Origin: JTS-AC122 sp050246015
GTDB lineage: Bacteria > Planctomycetota > Phycisphaerae > Phycisphaerales > UBA1924
Length of the DNA stretch: 5,566 nucleotides
Assembly (NCBI GenBank): GCA_050246015.1
Contig: JBFWWU010000040.1
Location: forward strand, 1-5,566
Reading direction: 5' to 3'
Both the position numbers and the translations under genes were made by a program. Shown here piece by piece: positions 1 to 5,078 of the stretch (the stretch's first letter is position 1; every line of letters starts with the position of its first letter). The notes under the pieces are model-generated. The model was not told the DNA's origin. It saw nothing but the letters and a program-made list of their open reading frames with translations, and searched no databases.

Positions 1-1
1 C

Positions 2-58
2 TCCTCCATTGCCATCAATCCCCTTCACCAAACACGCACGCGCTGCAAGGAAGCCTGA
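2..58 (+). CDS. Possible C-terminal tail of an upstream gene (partial)
   Basis: The frame entering from the left edge stays open for 18 codons and stops with TGA at 56-58, two bases before the ATG of the methyltransferase. The same stop-two-bases-ATG spacing (TGAnnATG) occurs at another gene junction in this window (TGATCATG at 3964-3971), which makes an upstream coupled gene plausible. The visible peptide (ending HQTRTRCKEA) matches no family I recognise, and the stretch is short enough for an open frame to arise by chance. Confidence 0.3.
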   Translation, partial: SSIAINPLHQTRTRCKEA

Positions 59-60
59 AC

Positions 61-1407
61 ATGAAGGTGCGACTGAGACCGATCGATTCGATCACGCCGT
101 ACGAGAAGAACCCGCGGAAGAACGACGCCGCCGTGGACGCGGTGGCGAAGAGCATCACGGAGTTCGGCTTCCGCCAGCCAATCGTCGTCGATGAAGCGGG
201 CGTCGTCATCGTCGGGCACACGCGCTGGAAGGCGGCGAAGAAGATGGGGTTGAAGGAGGTTCCTGTGCATGTCGCCGAGGGGTTGTCGCCGGAGCGGGCC
301 AAGGCCTACCGCATCGCCGACAACCAGACCGCTTCCATTGCTGACTGGGACAAGGAACTGCTGGGGATCGAACTGGGTGAACTGAAAGCACTCGACTTCG
401 ATCTGAGCCTGCTGGGGTTCGAGCCAGACCAACTCCAAGCCTTCATGGGGACGGAGATGACGGCGGGTCTGGTCGATCCCGATGATGTTCCGGCCCCGCC
501 CGCCGAAGCGATCACCAAGCCCGGCGACCTGATCATCCTCGGGAACCACCGGCTCTTGTGCGGCGATTCGTCGAAGCCTGAGGACCTCAACCGATTGCTC
601 GATGGCGCACGCATTCACCTCTGCAATACCGATCCGCCCTACAACGTCAAGGTTGAGCCTCGATCGAACAACGCGATCGCGGCTGGGCTGAGTTCGTTCG
701 CCGCGCCGAAGAAGGGCGCTAGGGCGGCCGGGTCGGGGGGATCGGGGGGGCATCATCAGAAGTTCGACGTGTCGCGGCACCCCGAGAAAGCCAAGGGGAC
801 GACGAAGCAACTCCGCGCCAAGGACCGCCCGCTCGCCAATGACTTCGTGAGCGACGAGGCGTTCGAGGGGATGCTGCTGGCGTGGTTCGGCAACATCTCA
901 AGGGTGCTGGAGCCGGGTCGGGCGTTTTACATTTGGGGCGGATATGCCAACGTCGCGAACTACCCGCCCGCACTCAAGGCCAACGGCCTCTACTTCAGCC
1001 AGAGCATCATCTGGGACAAGCAGCACCCGGTGCTGACAAGAAAAGACTTCATGGGAGCACATGAGTGGTGTTTCTACGGCTGGCGTGAAGGCGCCGGTCA
1101 TGAGTTCTTCGGCCCAGCGAACGTCACCGACCTGTGGGCCGTCAAGAAGGTCAACCCGCAGTCGATGGTTCACCTCACCGAAAAGCCAGTCGAACTCGCA
1201 GCACGGGCGATGGGGTATTCCTCGCGCCCCGGCGAGAACGTGCTGGATCTCTTCGGCGGATCCGGCTCCACGCTCATCGCGGCAGAGCAAACGGGGCGCA
1301 TCGCGTACCTGATGGAACTGGACCCGCTCTACTGCGACGTGATCGTGCAGCGGTACGAAATCTTCACCGGGAAGAAGGCGGAGCGAATCCCCAAGGAGGC
1401 CGCGTGA
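61..1407 (+). CDS. ParB-like nuclease domain / DNA adenine- or cytosine-N4 methyltransferase fusion
   Basis: A 448-residue phage-type DNA modification methylase that should transfer a methyl group from S-adenosylmethionine to the exocyclic amine of A or C. Residues about 3-100 are a ParB/sulfiredoxin-like domain (ITPYEKNPRKN at 11-21, then VGHTRWKAA at 51-59, followed by YRIADNQTA). After a linker come RLLCGDS (164-170), catalytic DPPY (191-194), TEKPVEL (373-379) and the cofactor loop LDLFGGSGST (395-404). DPPY precedes the FGGSGS motif, so the order is beta-class. About 60 residues separate DPPY from ANDFVSDEAF (259-268), longer than I expect for related phage enzymes, and this part is Gly/Ser-rich. 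The ATG at 61 has an AAGGAAG ribosome site at 47-53. No restriction endonuclease is adjacent, so it is probably an orphan enzyme. The target sequence cannot be read from the protein. Confidence 0.95.
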   Translation: MKVRLRPIDSITPYEKNPRKNDAAVDAVAKSITEFGFRQPIVVDEAGVVIVGHTRWKAAKKMGLKEVPVHVAEGLSPERAKAYRIADNQTASIADWDKELLGIELGELKALDFDLSLLGFEPDQLQAFMGTEMTAGLVDPDDVPAPPAEAITKPGDLIILGNHRLLCGDSSKPEDLNRLLDGARIHLCNTDPPYNVKVEPRSNNAIAAGLSSFAAPKKGARAAGSGGSGGHHQKFDVSRHPEKAKGTTKQLRAKDRPLANDFVSDEAFEGMLLAWFGNISRVLEPGRAFYIWGGYANVANYPPALKANGLYFSQSIIWDKQHPVLTRKDFMGAHEWCFYGWREGAGHEFFGPANVTDLWAVKKVNPQSMVHLTEKPVELAARAMGYSSRPGENVLDLFGGSGSTLIAAEQTGRIAYLMELDPLYCDVIVQRYEIFTGKKAERIPKEAA

Positions 1408-1661
1408 ACGCGACACTCAACAGGCAGGTTCGCTCGCTGGAGCGGCGGACGCGATCGGTGCGTCATGATCAGTGCGCCGAGTGCGGATGGCCGGTTGACG
1501 GTCCAATTGGTCAGATCACGCTCGTGGTTCCGATGCCGAGGGTGATGGGCGTAGACGAGCCGATCGTGCCGGACCCGGCGCGGGACGCCTGCCCCGAGTG
1601 CGGGAGGGTGCTGGTGCTGCACGTGCCGCCGCCGATGAGAGCGGGAGTGGAAATGCTCTGA
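1404..1661 (+). CDS. Small zinc-ribbon protein A, coupled to the methyltransferase
   Basis: An 85-residue protein starting at GTG (1404-1406), which overlaps the methyltransferase TGA in the four bases GTGA. A strong AAGGAGG ribosome site lies at 1393-1399, inside the end of the methyltransferase gene, so the two should be translationally coupled. Two Cys pairs, CAEC (24-27) and CPEC (63-66), probably bind one zinc ion as a ribbon. The N-terminus RQVRSLERR looks like a short basic helix. The same plan recurs in the genes at 3969 and 4244. I know no function; a DNA- or protein-binding accessory to the methylase is inference from coupling alone. An ATG-started ORF in the same frame exists from 1134, but that part lies wholly within the methyltransferase and is a shadow. 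Confidence 0.8.
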   Translation: MNATLNRQVRSLERRTRSVRHDQCAECGWPVDGPIGQITLVVPMPRVMGVDEPIVPDPARDACPECGRVLVLHVPPPMRAGVEML

Positions 1662-1663
1662 CC

Positions 1664-1688
1664 GAAGAAACACCCCGAAGGAACGGGG
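1664..1688 (-). terminator. Candidate intrinsic terminator of the leftward operon
   Basis: In the 54-base gap between convergent stop codons, CCCCG (1673-1677) and CGGGG (1684-1688) form a 5-bp GC stem around a 6-base loop. Read on the minus strand, the stem is followed by the T-rich stretch TGTTTCTTC, as in a Rho-independent terminator. The stem is short and the T-run is interrupted, so this is only a candidate. On the plus strand no T-run follows. Confidence 0.4.
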
Positions 1689-1715
1689 CGATTGGGGGCA
1701 GGGATGTCGCGACGA

Positions 1716-1895
1716 TCAATCTACTTCGGTGTTCTGCTCAGGCGACTCGCTGTCGCTGGGATTCGCCTCGCACGCCCCGACCGCTGCTTCGAGCGCGTCC
1801 CATTCCTTGGCGGTGAGCATCTGGTCCGCGCGGCGTTCGAGGACGAGCCGGGCCGCGTCGAGGATCGCTTCGAGTTGCTGGATAGAGGCGGGCAT
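1716..1895 (-). CDS. Small helical protein, last gene of the leftward operon
   Basis: A 59-residue protein whose ATG (1895-1893) lies three bases after the TGA of the HARE-HTH gene, with a GGAGGG ribosome site inside the end of that gene. This is a typical translational-coupling arrangement and is the main support for the gene. The N-terminal 40 residues (SIQQLEAILDAARLVLERR, then LTAKEWDALEAAV) look like two amphipathic helices. The last 18 residues are acidic and probably disordered (SDSESPEQNTEVD). There are no Cys motifs, signal peptide or membrane segment. I do not recognise the family. Tight coupling suggests it acts with the HARE-HTH protein, perhaps as a partner, but nothing in the sequence proves it. 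Confidence 0.6.
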   Translation of the reverse strand: MPASIQQLEAILDAARLVLERRADQMLTAKEWDALEAAVGACEANPSDSESPEQNTEVD

Positions 1896-1898
1896 GGG

Positions 1899-2606
1899 TC
1901 AGATTCCCTCCTGCCCGGCGTCGAAGCCGGAATGCTCGAAGGTGCCGCGTGCGGTCTTCTTGAAACGCGACTCGCGCCCGCGTGCGGCGATCTCTCGAAT
2001 GATCGCGGCGTAAATCGTGGCCTCGGGCGTCTTGCCGGTGGTCGTCCACAACTTCTTCTCCAGCATCTCGCCGACGATCTCCTTGCAGGTCATCGGCTTG
2101 CCAGCGCGGGCCAGGACCTGGGCTGCGACATCGAGCCCGCCGACGCGCTTGGGCCTGGCGTCGTGCGAGGCCTTTGCGTCCTTCCCGCCCTTTGCGGCCT
2201 TCGCGCCCGTTGGCCCGACGTTGGACCGTGGCGCGTTCTTCGCGGGAGTCGCCCCCGCCTTGGCCTTCTTCGCGCCTTTGGCCGTGGCGGGAACGTCGGG
2301 CGTCGGGGCGGTTGCTGGGGCCGGGGGGGTTGGGGCGGTTGGCTGCTTCTTCTCTTCTGGCTTGCCGTCGCTGGAGTCTTGCTCCGAATGACCAGCCGCG
2401 TCTGTGCCGCTGGGCGGCGTGATGTTCCCGTGCTCGTCGATCTCGCCGTGTTCGAGCAGTTTGATCCGCTGGTCGATCTCCGAGATGGCGTCTCGCCGCG
2501 CTTTCTCGCCAGCAGCGGTGCGCATGGCTGTGGCTTTGGCGGGCTTGGGCTTTGCGGATCGGGGGGGGCGAGCAGCCACCTTCGGACTCTTGGTCTTCGT
2601 CGTCAT
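1899..2606 (-). CDS. HARE-HTH domain protein with histone-H1-like basic tail
   Basis: A 235-residue protein in three parts. Residues 1-30 are Lys/Ala/Pro-rich. Residues 32-55 form a charged helix (EKARRDAISEIDQRIKLLEHG). Residues 85-153 are a Lys/Ala/Pro/Gly low-complexity linker resembling a histone H1 tail. The C-terminus (about 156-225) is a HARE-HTH domain: LDVAAQVLARAGKPMTCKEI, then MLEKKLW, ATIYAAIIREI and a basic wing ending RFKKTARGTFE. HARE-HTH domains occur in RNA polymerase delta, in ASXL/HB1 proteins and in restriction systems, and have been proposed to sense DNA modification. I chose ATG 2606 over the TTG at 2618 because GGAG lies 6-9 bases upstream of 2606 and overlaps the TTG itself. 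The protein is probably a nucleoid- or chromatin-like DNA binder. The fold call is good; the target is unknown. Confidence 0.85.
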   Translation of the reverse strand: MTTKTKSPKVAARPPRSAKPKPAKATAMRTAAGEKARRDAISEIDQRIKLLEHGEIDEHGNITPPSGTDAAGHSEQDSSDGKPEEKKQPTAPTPPAPATAPTPDVPATAKGAKKAKAGATPAKNAPRSNVGPTGAKAAKGGKDAKASHDARPKRVGGLDVAAQVLARAGKPMTCKEIVGEMLEKKLWTTTGKTPEATIYAAIIREIAARGRESRFKKTARGTFEHSGFDAGQEGI

Positions 2607-2708
2607 GGGAATCTCCAATCGGTTGATGCGGACGCCCTCGGCACGTCGCCTCGGGCAAGCGCCGCCGGTGCGGTTCCCCGCGCCGGGGCGTCGTGGGGGT
2701 GCGTGGGT

Positions 2709-2990
2709 TCAGCAACTCGCGAGGCGTTCCATCTCGGTCAAGATCTCGTGGACCATCGAGTTGGTGGCGGCGGGCCGTCCTCGTCGGTCGGTGCCGTACA
2801 CCGCCTTGGCGACCTCGACGGCTTTGGTGTAGCGAACGTGGGCGTCGTCGTTCCTGGCGACCTCGGCCAGCACGTGGTCGCGGCGGCCTTCACCTGTGAA
2901 TCGGGACACGCTCGCGGTGGCGCCCGTGTCGGTGCGGGCGATGGTGATGTCTTCTTCGTACCCCTCGATGACGATGCTCTTGATGTTCAT
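2709..2990 (-). CDS. Hypothetical protein, second gene of the leftward operon
   Basis: A 93-residue protein starting at ATG 2990 with a GGAG ribosome site about 8 bases upstream. It begins 30 bases after the stop of the preceding gene. The N-terminal half looks like beta strands (NIKSIVIEGYEEDITIARTDTG, then ATASVSRFTG). The second half is helical and charged, ending in VHEILTEMERLASC. It is soluble, with no signal peptide, membrane helix or catalytic motif that I can name. I do not recognise the family. Its place between two other small genes and ahead of the HARE-HTH gene suggests co-transcription. The 102-base gap that follows holds only a weak GC hairpin (CCCCG 2676-2680, CGGGG 2684-2688). 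Confidence 0.75.
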   Translation of the reverse strand: MNIKSIVIEGYEEDITIARTDTGATASVSRFTGEGRRDHVLAEVARNDDAHVRYTKAVEVAKAVYGTDRRGRPAATNSMVHEILTEMERLASC

Positions 2991-3020
2991 GCCGTTGCTC
3001 CTGCGTGCTGGTGGCGTGAT

Positions 3021-3278
3021 TCATTCCGCGTCGTTCAGGAACGCCTCAACGTCTTCGGGTCCCATGTTGCTGATGAACGCGACGGTGGTGATCAGGTCTT
3101 CGCGGACCTTGCCCAGGTCGCCCGCGAATCCCCAGTCGCCCGGCTCGGCCTTCGCCGCCTCGTGGTGCTTGTCGAGTTCCATGCTCAGCACGTCGAGCAG
3201 GCGGGCGATGTCGCTGCGCCGGCTCGTGTACGTCTCGCGGGCGGTCGGTTCGGTGCGTTGTGTTCGGCTGTTCGACAT
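3021..3278 (-). CDS. Hypothetical protein, first gene of the leftward operon
   Basis: An 85-residue protein. I place the start at ATG 3278 (MSNSRTQ) rather than the in-frame ATG 3338 because GGAG sits 7-10 bases before 3278 and the extra 20 residues are Pro/Thr-rich with no ribosome site evident. Residues 1-20 are polar and probably disordered. The rest is helical: SDIARLLDVLSMELDKHHE, then a GDWGFAGDLGKVREDLITTV segment and an acidic end. The WGFAGDLGKVRE block reminds me of small conserved proteins in planctomycete genomes, but I cannot give it a name or function. It has no Cys or metal motif and no membrane segment. As first gene it should lie closest to the operon promoter in the divergent region. 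Confidence 0.75.
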   Translation of the reverse strand: MSNSRTQRTEPTARETYTSRRSDIARLLDVLSMELDKHHEAAKAEPGDWGFAGDLGKVREDLITTVAFISNMGPEDVEAFLNDAE

Positions 3279-3513
3279 GGTGATCTCCGTGGTTCCGGGC
3301 GTCGTTCGCGGCGGTTGATTCCGATCCGCGTGGAACACATGAGTGCCATCGACGTGCCGGATTGCAAGGCGAATTCCATGCTTTTCGAGCAGATGCCCCG
3401 AGTTCCCGCCCCACGGTTGCCGAACGCGATTGGCGGTTGTGAGCCTGCCCTTAGAGCGCCTAGTTCATTCCGAACATGCGGGGCGTTCCCGCGTCTCATC
3501 GATCGATCTGGCG
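3279..3513. promoter_or_regulatory. Divergent intergenic region between the two operons
   Basis: These 235 bases separate the leftward operon (start 3278) from the rightward HTH gene (start 3514), so promoters for both directions should lie here. I see no convincing -35/-10 pair on either strand. A perfect 10-bp palindrome ATCGATCGAT (3498-3507) lies just upstream of the HTH start and could be a binding site, though such a short palindrome may be chance. The call rests on gene arrangement, not on a recognised motif. Confidence 0.45.
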
Positions 3514-3966
3514 ATGTACCTACCTGATGGACCATCCCCGCCCGATGACGCTCGCCCCGACGAGAGCGACGGCGACGTGCTGAGCGCACAGCAGCGCGCG
3601 GCGGTGGTCGCCCTGCTGAGCGAGCCGACCATCGCCAAGGCCGCGGAAACATCAGGCGTGTCGGAGCGCACGCTCTATCGCTGGCTCGCCGAGCCGGTGT
3701 TCGCGCGGGAGTTCCGCAAGGCGCGACGCGATGCCTTCACGCACGCAGTCAGTCTTTGTCAGCGGTACAGCGCGGGGGCCGTGAACGCGCTGGCGAAGAT
3801 CGCGATGGATACCTCCGCCCCGCACGCCTCGCGCGTCAGCGCCGCAACGAACATCCTCAAGTTCGGCAGGGAGAGCATGGAACTCGACGACCTGGCGGCG
3901 CGGGTGGACGCGCTGGAAGCGGCGCAGCACGCCGAGACCAATCGCCACCGGCAGCGGGAGAACTGA
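3514..3966 (+). CDS. HTH protein resembling phage terminase small subunit
   Basis: A 150-residue protein. After an acidic, Pro-rich start (1-22), the block LSAQQRAAVVALL (23-35) leads into a helix-turn-helix, TIAKAAETSGVSERTLYRWL (39-58), then FAREFRKARRDAF and a long helical part ending in a likely coiled coil (about 119-145, MELDDLAARVDALEAAQ). This order resembles phBC6A51-type and terminase-small-subunit HTH proteins, which bind phage DNA at packaging sites. It could equally be a host-type or mobile-element HTH protein, since no large terminase follows. I chose ATG 3514 because the extension to 3343 is Arg/Cys-rich and does not look like protein. No Shine-Dalgarno site is evident before 3514, so the start is uncertain. 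It is followed two bases later by the next gene. Confidence 0.75.
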   Translation: MYLPDGPSPPDDARPDESDGDVLSAQQRAAVVALLSEPTIAKAAETSGVSERTLYRWLAEPVFAREFRKARRDAFTHAVSLCQRYSAGAVNALAKIAMDTSAPHASRVSAATNILKFGRESMELDDLAARVDALEAAQHAETNRHRQREN

Positions 3967-3968
3967 TC

Positions 3969-4247
3969 ATGCGCGTTTGTCAGCGCGTCGCACGGCTGGA
4001 GGGCTTCCGGGACGACCAGCGCGTCTGCGCCGTGTGCGCGAGCCTGCCGTGGTCCCGCGTGGTCTACGAACTCGACGGCGAGCGGATGGCCGGGCAAGCG
4101 ACCTGCCCCGCGTGCCATGACCGCAGCGCGATTGTCGTGGACTTCGTCGCAACCCCCAGGCCGGACGGATCGGTTCCGCCGACGATGGGGGATACGCGCT
4201 GGCTGGCGGTGCTGGCAGGCCACGCGATCGAAGGAGAACCGCAATGA
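3969..4247 (+). CDS. Small zinc-ribbon protein B
   Basis: A 92-residue protein whose ATG at 3969 comes two bases after the TGA of the HTH gene (TGATCATG), with GGGAG at 3955-3960 as a likely ribosome site. It has CAVC (20-23) and CPAC (46-49), spaced like a zinc ribbon, after a short N-terminal helix with QRVARLEGF. This plan matches the proteins at 1404 and 4244. The part between the knuckles is mostly beta-like (SRVVYELDGERMAG), and the C-terminal 43 residues carry no motif I know. It has no signal peptide or membrane helix. The function is unknown. Coupling to a DNA-binding HTH gene hints at a nucleic-acid or protein-bridging role, which is inference. Confidence 0.8.
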   Translation: MRVCQRVARLEGFRDDQRVCAVCASLPWSRVVYELDGERMAGQATCPACHDRSAIVVDFVATPRPDGSVPPTMGDTRWLAVLAGHAIEGEPQ

Positions 4248-4495
4248 ATATCGAACCGCGAGTCAGAAGGCTCGAACATTCCGCCACACCATCTCTGGTC
4301 GGCTGCCCCTACTGCCGTGGCGACGCTGTCCGGCGTAGCGTGGCAGTGCTTGACGGCGTCCCGCTGGGACCCCCTATTCCCGAGCCGTGCGCATCGTGCC
4401 GGGAGGCAACGGTCATCCGCCGGGTGGTGATGAACGGGCTGAGCGACGAGCAGGCTGCCGTCGCCAGGGCCCTCGCCGCCGGTCCCGCCGCCTGA
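4244..4495 (+). CDS. Small zinc-ribbon protein C
   Basis: An 83-residue protein whose ATG at 4244 overlaps the stop of protein B in ATGA. An AAGGAG ribosome site at 4231-4236 lies inside gene B, so translation should be coupled. Cys pairs CPYC (21-24) and CASC (49-52) form a probable zinc ribbon, preceded by PRVRRLEHS. The arrangement parallels proteins A and B: basic N-terminal helix, knuckle, beta-rich middle, second knuckle. The C-terminal 30 residues are helical and Ala-rich (SDEQAAVARALAAG). It is the last clear gene of the rightward cluster before the gene-free stretch. I do not recognise a named family. Confidence 0.8.
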   Translation: MNIEPRVRRLEHSATPSLVGCPYCRGDAVRRSVAVLDGVPLGPPIPEPCASCREATVIRRVVMNGLSDEQAAVARALAAGPAA

Positions 4496-4513
4496 ATCGG
4501 CGACGGCAGCTCG

Positions 4514-4548
4514 TGTCATGCCCATGACAGGCGGTCATGGCCGTGACC
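4514..4548. repeat. Pair of related palindromes (operator-like)
   Basis: TGTCATGCCCATGACA (4514-4529) has perfect 7-bp arms around CC. GGTCATGGCCGTGACC (4533-4548) has 8-bp arms with one T/G mismatch. Their 14-bp cores, starting at 4515 and 4534, are the same sequence with two changes, set 19 bp apart. Two related dyads this close are typical of a binding site for a dimeric DNA-binding protein. Neither is followed by a T-run, so they are not obvious terminators. No protein can be assigned to them. Confidence 0.55.
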
Positions 4549-4579
4549 CCGTGGAACACGCCCGCCGATCCACGTCCGA

Positions 4580-4594
4580 CAATGCCCGGCATTG
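4580..4594. repeat. Third palindrome, CAATGCC-C-GGCATTG
   Basis: Perfect 7-bp arms around a single central C, 32 bases after the paired palindromes. Its sequence differs from theirs, so it may be a separate protein-binding site or a small hairpin. There is no T-run on either side. Confidence 0.45.
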
Positions 4595-4658
4595 ACGGAA
4601 CGTGCCTGGCCGCACCACTTCCGGAGCGTGGACCATTCCCCCGATGGCTCGTGGAACA

Positions 4659-4683
4659 TGACAAAACCTGCCAAAACCTGACA
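4659..4683 (+). repeat. 10-bp tandem repeat, TGMCAAAACC unit
   Basis: TGACAAAACC (4659-4668) is followed directly by TGCCAAAACC (4669-4678) and a partial third unit TGACA (4679-4683). The period is 10 bp, close to one helical turn, so each unit would face the same side of the DNA. This suggests an iteron-like or operator array, or could be a minor sequence duplication. Confidence 0.5.
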
Positions 4684-4751
4684 CGCCCCCCCTCCGCCCG
4701 ATCGCCCGGCTGCGGGAGGGGACGTTCACAACCCCACAACACCGCAGAATG

Positions 4752-4766
4752 TGCCAAATCCTGCCA
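4752..4766 (+). repeat. Further copy of the 10-bp repeat
   Basis: TGCCAAATCC followed by TGCCA repeats the unit seen at 4659-4683 with one change in the A-tract. It starts 93 bases after the first array. The copy in the same orientation strengthens the case that the unit is a real recurring motif. Confidence 0.4.
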
Positions 4767-4832
4767 CAGTGCGCGCTACCAGTTCAGACGTGAAGGTAGC
4801 GAGCATCTCGCTTCGGCCAGATAGTTTACGCC

Positions 4833-5078
4833 ATGCACCCGATTCTTCAGGCTCTGGCCGTGCTTCTCGCGGCGTGCCTGTCGAAGTTCATCCCGATCGG
4901 CGAGCGGCATTTGCGGCGAGCCATCGAATCCTACATCGAACATTACCACCTCGAGCGCAACCATCAGGGGCTCGGCAACCGGCTCATCGACGGTGAGCCG
5001 AGCAAGGTTCCGGCGACGCGAGTTGAATGCCGCGAGCGGTTGGGAGGCATACTCCGCTCGTACCACCGGGCGGCGTGA
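4833..5078 (+). pseudogene. 5'-truncated integrase-core (rve-type) transposase remnant
   Basis: The frame from about 4875 to the TGA at 5076-5078 matches the C-terminal end of DDE integrase-core transposases. It reads CLSKFIPIGERHLRRAIESY, then IEHYHLERNHQGLGNRLIDG and a closing VECRERLGGILRSYHRAA. Intact relatives are several hundred residues long. Here the part with the first two catalytic Asp residues and the AER motif carrying the third acidic residue is absent upstream in all three forward frames. The first 14 residues of the ORF (MHPILQALAVLLAA) are hydrophobic and do not match the family, so ATG 4833 is probably not a real start. The remnant should be inactive. It may mark the end of an old element broken by deletion or by a later insertion. 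Confidence 0.8.

Larger units (their letters stand above)
4496..4832. other. Gene-free stretch with palindromes and short repeats
   Basis: I find no convincing gene in these 337 bases. An ATG-started plus-strand frame (4537-4824) and minus-strand frames are open, but they are rich in Arg, Pro, Ser and Cys, lack ribosome sites and resemble nothing known. The stretch instead holds three short palindromes at 4514-4594 and 10-bp repeats at 4659-4683 and 4752-4766, listed separately. It looks like a regulatory or recombination region lying between the rightward cluster and transposase debris. Confidence 0.6.

Noticed and set aside
3437..3460. TTGTGA-17-CTAGTT as a promoter for the HTH gene
   Set aside because: The -10 match is poor, and such weak pairs are common by chance.
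1692..3527. Long plus-strand open frame of 611 codons opposite the leftward operon
   Set aside because: It is antisense to four genes that have ribosome sites and coupling. Its protein is Gly/Arg/Leu-rich low complexity, as expected for a shadow frame in GC-rich DNA.
4550..4660. CGTGGAACA repeated at 3329, 4550 and 4650
   Set aside because: Shared 9-10-base words are expected many times by chance in 5.5 kb, and the copies have no consistent context.
735..4692. Several homopolymer runs of 7-8 G or C (744-750, 2323-2329, 2561-2568, 4686-4692) as phase-variation switches
   Set aside because: A rough base-composition estimate for about 64% GC predicts around three such runs in a window this long, so four is unremarkable. 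No run is long enough to argue for slippage without read data.
4752..4767. Reverse complement of the 10-bp repeat as a sigma-54 promoter (TGGCA...TGGCA)
   Set aside because: The distance between the GG and GC elements is one base short of the sigma-54 consensus and the second box is TGGCA rather than TTGCA. No gene starts downstream on that strand.
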